Assembly (NCBI GenBank): GCA_027559495.1
Contig: JAMXSV010000004.1
Location: 3,089,001 to 3,153,000 of the forward strand
DNA length: 64,000 nucleotides
Reading direction: 5' to 3'
Source: Aurifilum marmelostoma
Lineage: Eukaryota > Ascomycota > Sordariomycetes > Diaporthales > Cryphonectriaceae
Of this stretch, positions 1-12,557 are shown piece after piece; position 1 is the first letter of the stretch; every line of letters starts with the position of its first letter. The notes beneath the pieces are model-generated. The model made no database searches. It was not told the DNA's origin and saw only the letters and a list, made by a program, of their open reading frames with translations. The translations under genes were made by a program, and so were the position numbers.

Positions 1-3000
1 ATTTCTGTTCTGCTTGGGGATTACAAAGCTTGGGCGCCATCTGCTTCGCACCTAGGCAGCATAGTGGTTCATGTCAAGACATGGGATGTTGCTATATGTC
101 AACATATGTCACATTTGACTTGGCTATGCTGCATTTATACCTGGGCTCGGCCCTGGAATACATCACGCTTGTAGTAAATAAACAAACTACTTCATTCTCC
201 TCCAGGACCCCGAACAAAGCGTCATCCAACCTGAATATGCATACTCTGGGCTGTTGTGTTAGATATCGAGATATAAAACCCCCAAACATCTCGCATTAGT
301 AAATAGCTGTTTTAGCATCCACCACCGTCAGACATGCAAGTCAGCTTGCACATATTTGTGAAATAATACTTCCCACTTTTCAATTTGTTGTTCTTCATGG
401 ACTTAAGCCTCTCCTTTCAAGATTAAAGTCACAGCGCATTTTCATGCATTCGTCAAGTACCCGAAACCCAGGCTTTCTAGCTTTCAGAATATTGAATAAT
501 TAGATAGCAAATCTCCACAGGGAGTGAAATCAATGTTGAAATCTCGAGCACACCTAAGTTGGTTCTGGACTGACCTTAGAATGCAAGCCTCCCCGTTACC
601 AAAGCGTGCACCGTTCCAATGACCAAGGCAGCGTTGAGGAACTCCAGTTCCATCTCGAGCTTGTCAATCTGTTTGGCCTTCACCCATTCACCTTGAACAT
701 CACATCAGCCCATAGCCTGGAGATTACAGTAGTTAATTTGATAGATGTCATCTGTGGACACGACTCTTTTCAATAGACTGAAGCAAGTTTCAGCATTACA
801 TTTTGGAGTCTCTATCATTGAACGCCTTCCTCCCCACTTTCGTTTCCCAATCATCTACCCTTCCCCTTCCCACCACATTCGGAAAAAGACAGCAAACATG
901 CAAGCCAATTAGCCGTTCTCTTCAACACACTTCGGAATCGGGCACACCGAAAGGAGATCTGAAGATCTGTCATTGATGGACCTCACCGGCCCGGATCCTC
1001 CGAATCGCCCGACGGCGGTGGGCTCCACCTGGCCAGACAGAATACCACGTACTTTTGCTCGGGGCCGCGCGCGTGCAAACTCAGACTGCTCCAAACCCCG
1101 CAAGGCCCGAGACTACTATGGCATCCTGTCCCCTCGAGCACCGCTCGGCCCCGAAACGGAAACAAAACGGAATATTTTCGCAAGTTCCTGGGATGGACGC
1201 ACTGCGCTTCTCCCTCGCTCATTCGCGCTCCGATTCGGCAGGGGTCTTGTCTCTTCTGTCTCTCTCACGATTTTTTTTCCCCTCTAAAGCGCTCGGTATA
1301 ACATGTGAACAATTGCCTCATGCGCTGATGATACCTTGATGGGCACGGGATGGCCAGTGAAACAAGACAGCGCTTACGTATCAACCACCCCTGGTCGTTC
1401 TCGCACAAGAGGGGTCTGCGCGCATAAAGAATTAAAAAAAAAAATCAAAGGGAAACTCAATCTTGATCACAGGTAGTTCCCAAGCTCTCGGTTCATTCCA
1501 TTTAGAGAGGGTCGGTAGAAGTTGCCCCCCCCCCACCCGGCTGTGAACGCGGCAAGTGATCGTCGCAGAGAAAAAAAAAGGCGGCAGCTCGGCTCCGGTT
1601 TCCCTGCAGTCTTGCATGACGAGCTTCGCTCCCCCATCCGCAGAGTCACCGATCAGCCTTTAGGCTTCTCTTTTGCCTTCGTCTCTGATAACATAGTGGA
1701 CCCACGAGCAAAGGAAAAATAAGTAAAAAATAGTAGAAGAAAAAAAAAAAAAACATAATCTGCAGGATTAACTGGGGCGCCGTGGGTTCCATGGTCTTGT
1801 GTGGTCTGAGAATGGACATCTTCCACACTCCCGCCGAGGTTAAGTATGGGACTGGAGGGGAAGAGTAGCCAATGGTCTTACATGGTTTGAGGGCAGGGAT
1901 GGGACACGGAAAAGGGGGGGGGGGTGGTGTGGGTGGTGTTGCAGGGCCGTATTTCAAAGATACCATCGTGATCACCTCGGCATCATATGGGATTCACAAT
2001 GGCAAAGGAAATAAACTATGGCGTACATTCCATGACGGAGAACAAAAAGAGCAAGACAAAAAAAGGCCAAAAAAAAAAGTCAACCTACTCCGGTGGATAT
2101 CCTGTGGAACAACCTTTAGACAGCATGTGTTAGATCATGCAAGCGGAGGGAGGAAAGGTGCATGTGAAGCAACCAACCCACACTTGAGAGCCGGGGTGCC
2201 TTTTTTTTGCCTTTCACACCATGCTTTGCTGAGAGAAAGCTTACGAGGCCGCTCTCACCACAATGCGACGTGTTGAAACCACCTCTCAGGTTCAGATGCC
2301 AACCCTGAGCCCACTCGTGCGCAGAGCGGCTCTGGCCCTGCGCACACAAAAGCACCAAACGCTCGATTGATGCACGGCCGCGACGACGAGTCAGTGCTTG
2401 CCAGGTCACTGCAGCCCCAAGCGCACTCCAAGAAAACGGGCGGTCAGGCACAAATTTTCATCGTCTGATTATCAAGCAAGCAGGAGGGGAGAGATTGGGG
2501 GGGGGGGGGGCGCTCTACAGACTAGCTCGTCACCTCGAATCATCCAGGTAAAATGCCGTGTAGATCTCAATGTCTGAGGACAGCTGAGGAAGCAGCCCTG
2601 CCCTATTTTTCTTTTTCTTTTTGCCCTCCCCTTCCAGCCCCAGCATTACCTCACAGGCTCAGAGATCGAGACCGAGGCCAAACTTTATCCACTTTCTAAT
2701 CATGCCCCGAGTTCTGTATGTAGGTCATTGAACTCATTCCTCGGTAAACTCTCCACACGATCGGATTTGAGAAGGGGGTTGACTTCCACCCTTCCGCCCA
2801 ATGACTGTTAGTCCGGGCCACCGGGGAACTACAATAAACCGTACACACCGTCTCCGACACGGGTTCTAGAAAACTTTTCTGGCTTCTGAGACTGGGGCCG
2901 CTTTGATGAGACTGTGGGCTGTGATGGCAATGTTCTCACACGCGCTACGATCTTGAAGAGATTATCGGAGAATTCATCAGGGCTTCTTATCGAAAAGATC

Positions 3001-3132
3001 ATGCTTAAAAAAAATAATTATACAAGAATGCAAGTGTGGTCAGGTGGTGGGATCAGCATTGTGGCTGCTCGGTCTCGTACTCGCCAAGAAATCCGCGTGG
3101 CGGCGTCTGCAGCGAACAGCCACCAGCCGCAT

Positions 3133-3167
<35 letters not shown>
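3133..3167. repeat. (GA)n microsatellite
   Basis: A GA dinucleotide run is interrupted once by a C at 3156. It lies in non-coding DNA. Confidence 0.9.
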
Positions 3168-5102
3168 GTTGTGTGAGATGCCTCTCATCGGCGTCCGGCC
3201 CCGCGATTCATTCAAATGCAGGAGCGGAACCGTCAACCGACAATGACACCCAATTCTCTTCCGAAATGGAGGGCAGCCTGCTCGATCCGATATGGCAGAC
3301 ACGCCTCGAGCCGTATCCTGGACAACTTTGCTGCCCGCAGTAAATCGTGCAACCCGCGAAGCATGGAGTAATCGCTGCGGAGGCACAAAGCCGAGGAATG
3401 CTTTCCGGGGCGGATTTCACGGGTAGATCCGTAAGTCCGACCCCGTGCCCGGTCTCGAAACGGAGGTTCAAAACGGTGGCATGTATAAGAAGGAAGAAAA
3501 ATACAGAGAAAATAAAATAAAATAAAAATAAAGCCACAGAGCTAGGCAGGGTGGGCCAGGACAGGGTGGGATACCTTGAATCCTTCCCCCTACAGCTGCT
3601 GTAACGATGACAGGCACACCTTAACTTAGGGCCCAGCTCAGCGGTCCTCGCTCTGCCTGGTCACTCCGAATCCGAAAAGCAAATCGACAAGAGAGGAAAA
3701 AAAAAAAAAGGCGTCTATACTAATCTACGCGTACACCCTCTCTTTCGCATTCCCGGGCAAATAAGAATGGGGTCCCACCCCCGTCGACAGGGAACAGCCA
3801 GACCCAGCTCTCGTTGAGGGAGATTTGCTCTGTCAAGTCATCTGGAATCTACAGTAAGCTTCACGAAAAGAGCGAGCGAAAGAGAAGGGGGGAAACAAGC
3901 TTCTGGGTCGGCGGGCCACGTGCAGTCAGATTTGCATTCTCCCCCCCCCCTCCCCCCATCTCCCCAAAACCTCATCAGCCACACTTGACAACGCGTCCAC
4001 CCCTCGAATCCATCCGTGCCAAGGTGTCGGAACGTCATGACGGAAGGAGACCCTGCATTGAGTTTCCTTTGGACCAGCGGAAGAGGGATCCATTAGTCTG
4101 CGTTCCGGTCTCTTGGAGATAGATGAGGTGGTGGTGGTCCTCCTCCTCACGGTCACGCCATGTTGCTCGTGGAGAAAGCAGAGCTACAGGGAGCCACGAC
4201 ATGCACGCATGGTAAGCGGTCAAAAAGACTGGTCTTTCTTGTTCCAGTCGCGATCCGACAGGTGTCCAGCCCCCAAAACCCGAAAAGCAAAAGGCAAGAA
4301 GACAAAAGTTCCCGTGTTGTTGTCGTACAGCGTATTGGTATATTCGTCCGAGCTGACGGACGGGTGGCGGCCGGGGCTCGGCCAGTTACTGGCCTTTACG
4401 CTTCTGCCTTCCGCCACCAAGTAATCAGGGTATATACTACAAGGGTGCTGGTCCTTTTTGGGTGAAGGGAGGAGAAGAGGTGGGGGGGGGGGGGCAGACG
4501 CCATTTACTTGTAATCAATGATCAGTCGCGGGACAAGGCAGCCAGCCTCACTCAAGGAATGCGTGGCTGCATCTTGCAGGATTCTGATTTTGTTGAGCGT
4601 GAGAAGGAAAAAAAGAAAGAAAAAAGGGACAGGTCGGCGTTAAGCAAATGCCATTCGCCTAAGGCCCACCCATCAAATCGCTCCGTGGCTGCCCTCGTCA
4701 TCAATTTTCCCCGCCCCTCTTTGTCTGATAGGTGAAGGAGCTGAGCAAAGGTACCCTCGCATAGATGCCCTGGTTCGGCTACGCGCATGTATACAAGTAG
4801 AAATCATAGAAGGCTGGGGAATATATCCAACGCAGGCTTGCTTTGGGGGGGGGGGGCGGCGGCGGCGTGGCTGTGGAGAAAGTTCCTGGGCAATCTAATC
4901 AGGACGATTTGACAAGTTTCTTTCGGCGAGAAGGAAGGAAATGCATACGTGGAACATGTAGTGATGGGGTGAAGGCTGTGCTGGTCGATACGTGTAAATT
5001 GTACTAGCTGGTGGTATTCCGCGTCAAGGAGACTTCGACTGAATCGCCATACAAATACGTACAAATACGGCCTATGGGTCCTTTTTACACGCGTATAACA
5101 CA

Positions 5103-5125
5103 TACACACACACACACACACACAA
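5103..5125. repeat. (CA)n microsatellite
   Basis: A short CA dinucleotide run in non-coding DNA. Confidence 0.85.
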
Positions 5126-6863
5126 ACGCCCCTCTCCCTCTCCCAAAAAAGGGCACTCTTTCCTGCAGGTTATGTCGCACTCAATTTTAAATAATCTTGT
5201 GTTACGTGCCAGGAGTATTTATTGCCTGAGCAGGAGGGGAGCATTGGGGGCAGCGCAGCGGTTCACGACTGCAACGACAACGTAGGATTGCAAGTGAGGG
5301 GATTACGTTTCAGCCCTCAAGGATCAGGAAACTCATCACCGTCGTAGCATCCCTTCTCCTCTTACTCGTCCCCGTCCGCGGCCGTGGTCGTTGGGGCCCC
5401 GTGGGCCAGCAGAGCTACCAGCTCACGGGTACTTACCTCCGGACAGACATCTGTTCTTTTATTTTCCTTCCGCCAAGATCAAAGTCTAATTGTGGACGGA
5501 CTAAGCTTCATTCTCGTTTGGGGCATGAAAATCAGATCGCAAATTCATCGAGGTTCAGCCATTCCCCCCTTTCCCCCCCCCCCCCTCTCTGTTGTCCTCT
5601 TCCTCTTCCTGTCTCTCATACACACGTCAAGGTACTTACCTCCGTTCTGTTGCGAAAACCGCCGAAAAAAAGCTGAAAGACCGGGCGGGTAGGACCAATA
5701 TTACGCCGCCTCTGCTCTGCTGCGCCACCGCCCTTGTGAGAATCACTCTGAGACCACTCTTTTCCGCCTCGTTATTTCCGGTCTTCTTCTTCTTCTGGGT
5801 TGGGAGACGGGCAGGGGCTTTTCCTATTCCTCCCGTGAGCACGAGCACCTTCTTCCCCCCCCTCTCGCTTTCTCTCGCCTATTTCATCTTCTATTTTTTT
5901 TCTCTCCTCTCGCCTTGTTGGTTGGGTTTTAGTAAGGACTGTACAGTAGCAATGGTGTAGTGCATGATGTATGTGTGTGTGTGGGGTTTGAAAAGGATAC
6001 CGCACGCACACGCACACCATTATCCACACGCCCCCCCTGCATGCCAGCAGCAACCTCCATATCCACAGTAACATGGTTGGCACATTCCCATCATTCCCTC
6101 CCCCCCCCTCCCCACCCTCCTCTAGGTCTCAGTGGAGAAGACCTAGCCTCTAGATATGCATGCACGACCGCGCGTTAGTGGAGGGAAAGAAAAAGGGAAA
6201 AGACGACATGCAAACCAAGCTTGGTGACAACGGTACTGCAGTGTGTTAAGGTACTATGCACTTACATGGACAGGGACGCCGCCGGCGGGGAGTGGCGGGT
6301 ATGTACGTACCGTCTCCCCAAGTGCACAACCACTATTGGAGAAACCGACAATATCTGCGGTTCTTTGTGTGCTGGCTTTGCATACAGTGCAGGTATTTCT
6401 GAGAATCCTCCTTTGAAGGGCGGGCTGCGTAATGTACGTAGTATGCATGCATGTACGTGTGTCTGTGTGTGTGTGTGTCTGTGTGAATGTGCCTGGCAGG
6501 GTGGCTGGCTGGCACCACACACACCCCCCCACCCCCACGGGGATTTCTCCTGCTGTATCGTGTATATACTCTCCTGTTGGGGGCTTTGAGGGACATATAG
6601 CAGGTACCTGTGAAGTGAACTACAGCAGGACAGATTCACAGGAACGAGAGGGGGTTAGAGGACCCCCGGACGGGAAACTTGTTGGGTGGTGCACGCATCC
6701 TGCAGCCACACACTAAAGAGTGGAAGCAGGACGATCCCAGTAAGCCTCAGGCATGGTCTTATTTCCGGCCAGGTTCTCTTTCGCATGATCCGCGGAGAAT
6801 AGGATGTGCCATGGAGGGAATTTCGTGCTGCTGGTCGGAGGCACAGAGGAAAAGAAGAGATTG

Positions 6864-6891
6864 CAAAAAAAAAAAAAAAAAAAAAAAAAAA
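6864..6891. repeat. Poly-A tract, 28 nt
   Basis: An uninterrupted run of A followed by GG. It has no flanking target-site duplication or coding sequence that would mark it as a retroposon tail, so I treat it as a simple homopolymer. Confidence 0.85.
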
Positions 6892-7803
6892 GGAATAGTG
6901 GCTCGCCCTTTCGCGCACGACAAGCCGAGGAAAGGGCGCCCCCCCCCCCGCCCACCACTCCGAGAATGAAGCGACCTCGGCGCCGAATATGATACCACGA
7001 TATGTACATAGTACTACCCACTGTGCATGCATGCATGGCCAAGGTGGTAGTGAATGTAATGTGCCCAATGAACGGCTGTTGTTTCTCTTTTCGGTCTGCC
7101 TTTGCTTATCCGAAAGGCGCACGTCAGACAACATCTAGTGTGTACCTTTGCCTGACTTCACATGGTAGTACATTAGATAATGGTGGGCACAGGACAAGAA
7201 ACAGGCTGGGCGGATGGTCACAGATGTGCAAGAGGAATAGGGAGAAGAGGGGTAAGATGTGGTAGCAGTGATTCGAGGGGTGTTTCAATTCATTCCATTT
7301 CGAAGGGCCTGGATTGTGTTGGGCCCCCTTCCCGACCCGGTTCCAGTGCCAGTCGGCTGTATCTGTTGACCAGGTGCGCAAGACTAAGTCAATAATAAAA
7401 AGATTCGTGAGGAGTTGGCCCCGTCCTCTTTATTCGTACACACCACTCCCTGTATCAAGCCCATTTTCCTCGGTTGCAGTCATGACCCGCCCTCATGATG
7501 ACCCGCCGTCTACCAGACAATAGCGAATGAAGAGAAGAAAACAAATCAAAAAGCTCTGAAATACGCCGTGCAGTGAAACAATATCGAAAACCCAAGTGAC
7601 CCCCTGATCTTTGCAACGCCCTCCCCATGGTCGTGTAGAACCAAAACCCCCCGAGCCAACCAACATCAATTAAAAGGGTAACCAAGTCATCATGATGAAT
7701 GGATCCTGTGTGCCCAGCGTGGCCGGCCACCATACTTGTTGTTGTTGTTGTCATTGATCGGCGGTGGATTCCGTCCGTACATATATCCTGTTTCTTGTGT
7801 CGA

Positions 7804-9253
7804 TCACAGTCGCATCGAGTCGGCATCGAACCCAGAGTAGATCATCGGATCGCCCATGCCCATCATCACCTCGGGATTCGGACAGCTCAGCACGTGCGGC
7901 TTGATAGTGCCGAATTCGGACTCGAGTAGCCCTTGGTTCAGCATGTCCACGGCCGCAAAAGAACCGGTCGACTGTACAAACTGGGGCGGGGTGTTGTTGA
8001 AAGCCATGGCGGACGGCCTCATCCAGGGCGCAAACGTCGGCGGCATGGGGTTCGTAGGCGAGGTGGCGCTCGGGATGCCCTCGGACGGCGGCGCCGAGTA
8101 GCTGTCGAATGAGTCGTACGTGAGGCTGGCCGGGCTCAGTGTCATGGTGCTGCTCGCCCGGCCACCGCCAAAGGCAGCCTTCCGGTAGTCTTCGAAGTCG
8201 GAATGGTCGATCTCGGACGAGCTGCTCCGATCGGATCTCGACGACCCCGTCATCACGGTCGCCTGCTGTTTATGTTGCTGGTGGTGCTGGTGCTGGTGCT
8301 GGTGCTGGTGCTGCTGTCCCACAGGAACTGCTGCGTCCTCCTGCTGTTGTTGCGCTTCAAGTTGCGAGGCCAGATCGGCCAGCCCCTGTTCGTCCTCGGG
8401 GAAAACGGAGTGGACGGGCAGGTCGACGTCGCTGTTGGGTCGTATACAGCCCAGCTTCTGAGCGATATTGTGTATCACAGGCTGTCCGCGGTCGTTGAGG
8501 TCAGGCTCTCCGAGGTCCCACTGCTGGCCATTGCGGACCATCGAGTAGAGCTTCTGCACGGTGGCGATGAGGGCGAACTGGGTGTTCTCCAGGACCTCGG
8601 CGTATCTAGAGAATTATGAACATGTGAGTCAGTGTGTTGATGATCTTACACAACAGTCGCGGCCGAGGCCATAACCACGTAAGGAGTGAAAATAGTGAGC
8701 AGTCATAAGAAAAAAGGAAAGAAAGAAAATTCAATAGCGTACCCTCTAGGTAATTGCTTGAACTCTGTCTTCTTCCTCACGCCTGCTGTGCAGACCAGGC
8801 CGTCGTCCTTACATCTCTTGCAAGGAAACTCTCCATCGCACTAGAAATCATGGTAGATGACCCAAGTCAGTAAAGGCAATCCCCAATCAGGTCAGTCAGG
8901 CATGTCCCACCCACGCCGGGGGCACGATAGGACGCTGACTCAGGAACAACAGCCAGCACAAGCCGCCGTCGACTTTTGCTTTTGCTTACCTTTGTCTTCT
9001 TCATCCGACACCTCTCGCATGCCTTCCACACCCTCTTGTGTCTGCTGTCGGCGACTGAGGAAAGGGCTGTAGAGTGGCTATCTGTCGGCGACATGGGCGA
9101 GTGCAGATGTGAGTGGGTGGCGGTAGCACTACCCGCTGCCCGTTTCGAGGTGCGGTGTGCGGGCTTGGTTGACTTGGCGCTGGAGCTGTTGCGCTTCACC
9201 GTCTGCACCCTGATGTGCTCCTCCGTTGGAGGACTGGGCAGGCTACGTTCCAT
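7804..9253 (-). CDS. Zn2Cys6 transcription factor, FCR1-like
   Basis: Predicted nuclear DNA-binding regulator of 387 aa in three exons: 9253-8990, 8840-8743 and 8605-7804. Donors are GTAAGC and GTACGC, and both acceptors end in TAG. The splice at 8990/8840 rebuilds a binuclear zinc cluster with spacing C-x2-C-x6-C-x5-C-x2-C-x6-C (about residues 79-105), preceded by a basic Ser/Thr-rich N-terminus. The zinc cluster is followed by a conserved-looking block (about residues 108-170), a His-Gln dipeptide tract near residue 215 and a Ser/Pro-rich tail. The large fungal-TF middle homology domain is absent, so this is a short C6 regulator. The cluster and following block resemble proteins annotated as fluconazole resistance protein 1-like; that name is a family label, not a tested role. 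Target genes are unknown. The gene stands alone between two multi-kilobase gene-free regions. Confidence 0.88.
8279..8316. repeat. Trinucleotide/hexanucleotide repeat encoding His-Gln
   Basis: A GCTGGT-type repeat inside exon 3 of the C6 transcription factor. On the coding strand it encodes an alternating His-Gln tract. It is in frame and likely length-variable between strains. Confidence 0.8.
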
Positions 9254-12200
9254 GTCTGGCTGGTTCTTGTTTGTTGGTCTAGGGTGATTGGTCTTTCACA
9301 CAGAAAATTGGCCACAGTTTGGAATGATCCGTGGCAGAAGGTGGTGGTCCAGATCAGCGGAGCGGATTGGAATTGTCAAGGCCAAGAAAACCCGTGTTCT
9401 CAGCTTGACGAGGTAAGGTGGGCGGGCGGTCGGGGGCGGCGGTGTAAGCCACTGTCTGTCCCAGGTAAGGGAGTGGTAAAGCTCACTTGCGAGGCGAGGA
9501 CCAGCAAGCAGGTGGATGATGTATGTGTGAGCTTGGGCAGCAAGGTCGTGTGTATCTACTGTGGGGGGAGGAGGAGTAAAAGTGAGCGATCACCTTGTGA
9601 TCAGGTCCAAGAGATGGAGAGGAGGGAGAAATTAATAATGACGAGAAGGAAAAAGAAGAAAAACCAAAAAAGTCTAGAAAAGAAAAGGCGAGAGGTGCAG
9701 GAAGCTGTTGAAGGGCGCTGGGGACTATGTGATATGTAATAGACTCACAGGACCCAGGCTGCGGGCGGTAAGTTTTATGCTACTTGAGAAATGTCCGCTG
9801 TCATGCGCTGGTACCGTTCGCGAAAAGAAACATACAGAACAAGCGCGAGAGGGGGGATTAAAAAAAAAAATAGGGCCCCTACAGCACCGTTTCGAACCAC
9901 GACTACCCCTGCAACAGCGGTGCGCTGAATAAACTTCCCTGACATAGTCACCGTATCAGCCCATGTACCTCTGCGCGTACTGTAGTAGATGTCCCATGCT
10001 GATGGGTGGTGCCTTTTTCCCTGGGCTGGGACTAGGCTCCCAATGCAGGTGGAGACTCTCTACTGAGATGGTTTGCTGTACTCCGTTACCGTAAAGTCCT
10101 GGCGGGCGGGCGGGCGTAACGGTCGGCCAGATGATATGTCCGAAGAAGCGGATGGATGGATACCTCTTAAAAGCCCTGGTGCGGATGTTGATGCCCAGAA
10201 GTCGACTGTGGTAGTTGCTAGGTTCCTCCTCCTCTCGTTTCTCTTCCTCTCGCCGGGACCTTGCGATTTGTCCTGCCCCCCCCCCCGGCCTCCCTTCTCC
10301 CCTTTTAGCACAGCACTGAGGTGGTATCCTGCTCAATGGGCTTGTCTCCTGTTTCCGGAAAGGTTAGGGTCGTTACGGGTTCTCGGGCTTTGGCAGTCGA
10401 CCGTCTGACACTTGATGATGGGTTATTGATGCTGGGTTTGCCCTGGGGCAATTTTTCTTTTTCTTCTTAAAAGTGTGAGGGTAAACCCTGGGCGTAGACT
10501 TCTCACTTGGGAGGAATGGAAATGCTGTTTTGTCGAGACAGATATGTCGGCCTTGTGAGGTCGCACGAGGACCCCGGTCGGGTCCTATGTTGGGACCGGA
10601 CAGGTCTGCCTCGCCATGCATGCACTTGTACGCACCAGAGTCTTGGAATGTCTTGGTTCCTGGGCGCTGAGCTCTTGGGGGGTCGAGGGGGCTGTCAAGA
10701 GTGGTCTTGTCCCGTACCCATGTGACGGTCTGGTGGCAACCCAGAGTTTGGTGGTGTAGGGATCGAAGTGTCGTGAATAAACTCTACATCAGGCGATGCA
10801 ACGAAGCGTTATGCTTTCCTGTCAAGGTGAGTGTGACTGGCCGAAATGGTGATGGGCGTACTCTGTGCGGACTGCCAAGACATCCTACTTGCGGACTCCA
10901 ACGCCGCCAAGTCCAGCATTTCTTGTTATTTATGGCGTCGTGCTCTGTGGTGTGTTGATGAGCCACAATTGCGACGTGTTCTCAGGAGAGGAGGGGAAGA
11001 AAGCACAACGTTATGGTACCATCTCGTTCCTGCCCTGGTATGAGCTCTGTATCTCTTGTGTGGAGGCAGGAGCAGCTCTGGACCCTGCAGGGGAGTGGTA
11101 CGCCTTCCGCTACGTGCAAGGCAATCAGTGCAAGGATGGAAGGAGCCCCCCCCCCTCCTTCCCCCCAGTGAGATCTCGAGTTACTGCGCAGTTACCTCGC
11201 AGGTACATCGGCCCCGTACGTACATAACTAAGCGGCTCGCGGGTCTCTGAGTAAGCCCTGTACTGGTAGCAAGGCCCAGGTCACAGACGGAGAGAGTCGA
11301 GCAGATTACACAGGAATTAGGGCCAAAAGAAAGACGCAGCCCTGGACTACAGCGGCTCGCTCGTATAGCTCGCGTTGATTCCGATTGGGCGCCGCCCGTT
11401 GGAGGGGCTTGGTCCTCAACCCCCAACAGGCGCTGAAGAAGCAGCAAAAGTCTCCGAAGACCAGCTACTCCCCCAGTCAGTCAGTTGATATCTCGCAGGG
11501 AGAGAGTCGCCGAACCTTGAGGTCCCAGCCCAAGCCCAGCTCGCTCTCTGAACGGAGCCGCCCGGGGCTAGGTTGAAACCTTGTCATTCAGTTGATAAGG
11601 CCACCTACCAGTACGCTTTGCTAGCTCGTGGCTCTGGCGCAAGACCCTCCTCATCCTTTTTGTTCACCCCAAGGCTATTCTCCTTTCTACTCTGGCATGA
11701 GAAAGACGGAGAGAAAGAAGGACCCTACTATGATTCCCCCTCGGGCTCGGACCAACATGACATCAGCAGTGGTGGTGATCAGTGGACCGATCTAGCCCAC
11801 ACGTGAAGGCTCGTCATGCAACCAGTGGATGAGCGAGAACTCTGGTTCTCGATTGGTCTTGGATCCCCCACGGAGAATGACAAGACCTATGCCATCTACT
11901 TACAGCCGTGCTCTGGGTCCCCTTGCGTATAATGCACAGGCGGCTCGAAAGCTTGCTGCTCTGGTCGTGCCCGCAGCTGTCGGAACGTACGATTTGATGA
12001 GTGGACCGAGTGCGCATGATCCGTCATGGCAGTCGCTGTGCAGTTCCTGGAGTTAACGGGGGAAAGAGGTCCTGCGGACTGGGGACAGGAGAAGGGGTCT
12101 TTTCGCAATACAGTGGGTGTACGATCGTACCGTAGTACTATATAAGAGTAGGGCTGACAAGAGAAAGAGAGAGACGGAAAGAGAGAGGGATCGACAAGAC

Positions 12201-12537
12201 ATGTAATATGGTACTGGTACTGTACGTGAATTCTGGCACAGGCCACAGCTGCCCGCCACCCCCCCCCCCCCCTAACTATGAAGAAGGGAAAAGAAGCCCT
12301 GTAAGTCGTCCGTTTGGCACCCTTTGTTCTCAGTCTCAGATGCCGGATCAGGCAATCCCTGCACCCCGACTCAAACCACTCGAGCACCAGGCGGCTGACG
12401 TTGGCAGTCTGCTGGGTTGGTAAGGCGAGATCACATTAGAAATCCACAGCTCTGATTCCCCGCTTGCTTACAGAGCCGTTTCAGCCCTTGGGTTTGGACA
12501 TCAGGGGCGGCTTTGAGTCACGCCGGCATTTGCAATC

Positions 12538-12557
12538 TTTTTTTTTTTTTTTTTTTT
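12538..12557. repeat. Poly-T tract, 20 nt
   Basis: An uninterrupted T run in non-coding DNA. Confidence 0.85.

Larger units (their letters stand above)
1..7803. other. Gene-poor region with no recognisable coding gene
   Basis: No reading frame here shows a known domain, a splice-joinable exon series or a convincing protein composition. The first ~850 bases are AT-richer. The rest holds pyrimidine-rich tracts (about 1240-1290 and 5560-5920 on the + strand) that resemble fungal promoter or leader sequence, G or C runs of 10-13, a 28-A run and short GA and CA microsatellites. It is the 3' flank of the transcription factor gene at 7804-9253. An unannotated non-coding transcript or a very diverged gene cannot be excluded. 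Confidence 0.6.

Noticed and set aside
6655..7134. 159-codon minus-strand frame
   Set aside because: Part of the translation is poly-Phe from the A28 tract; it has no other protein-like feature.
11896..12387. 163-codon minus-strand frame in the gene-free region
   Set aside because: No domain, no leader or splice context, and a mixed Cys/Arg/Ser composition typical of non-coding frames.
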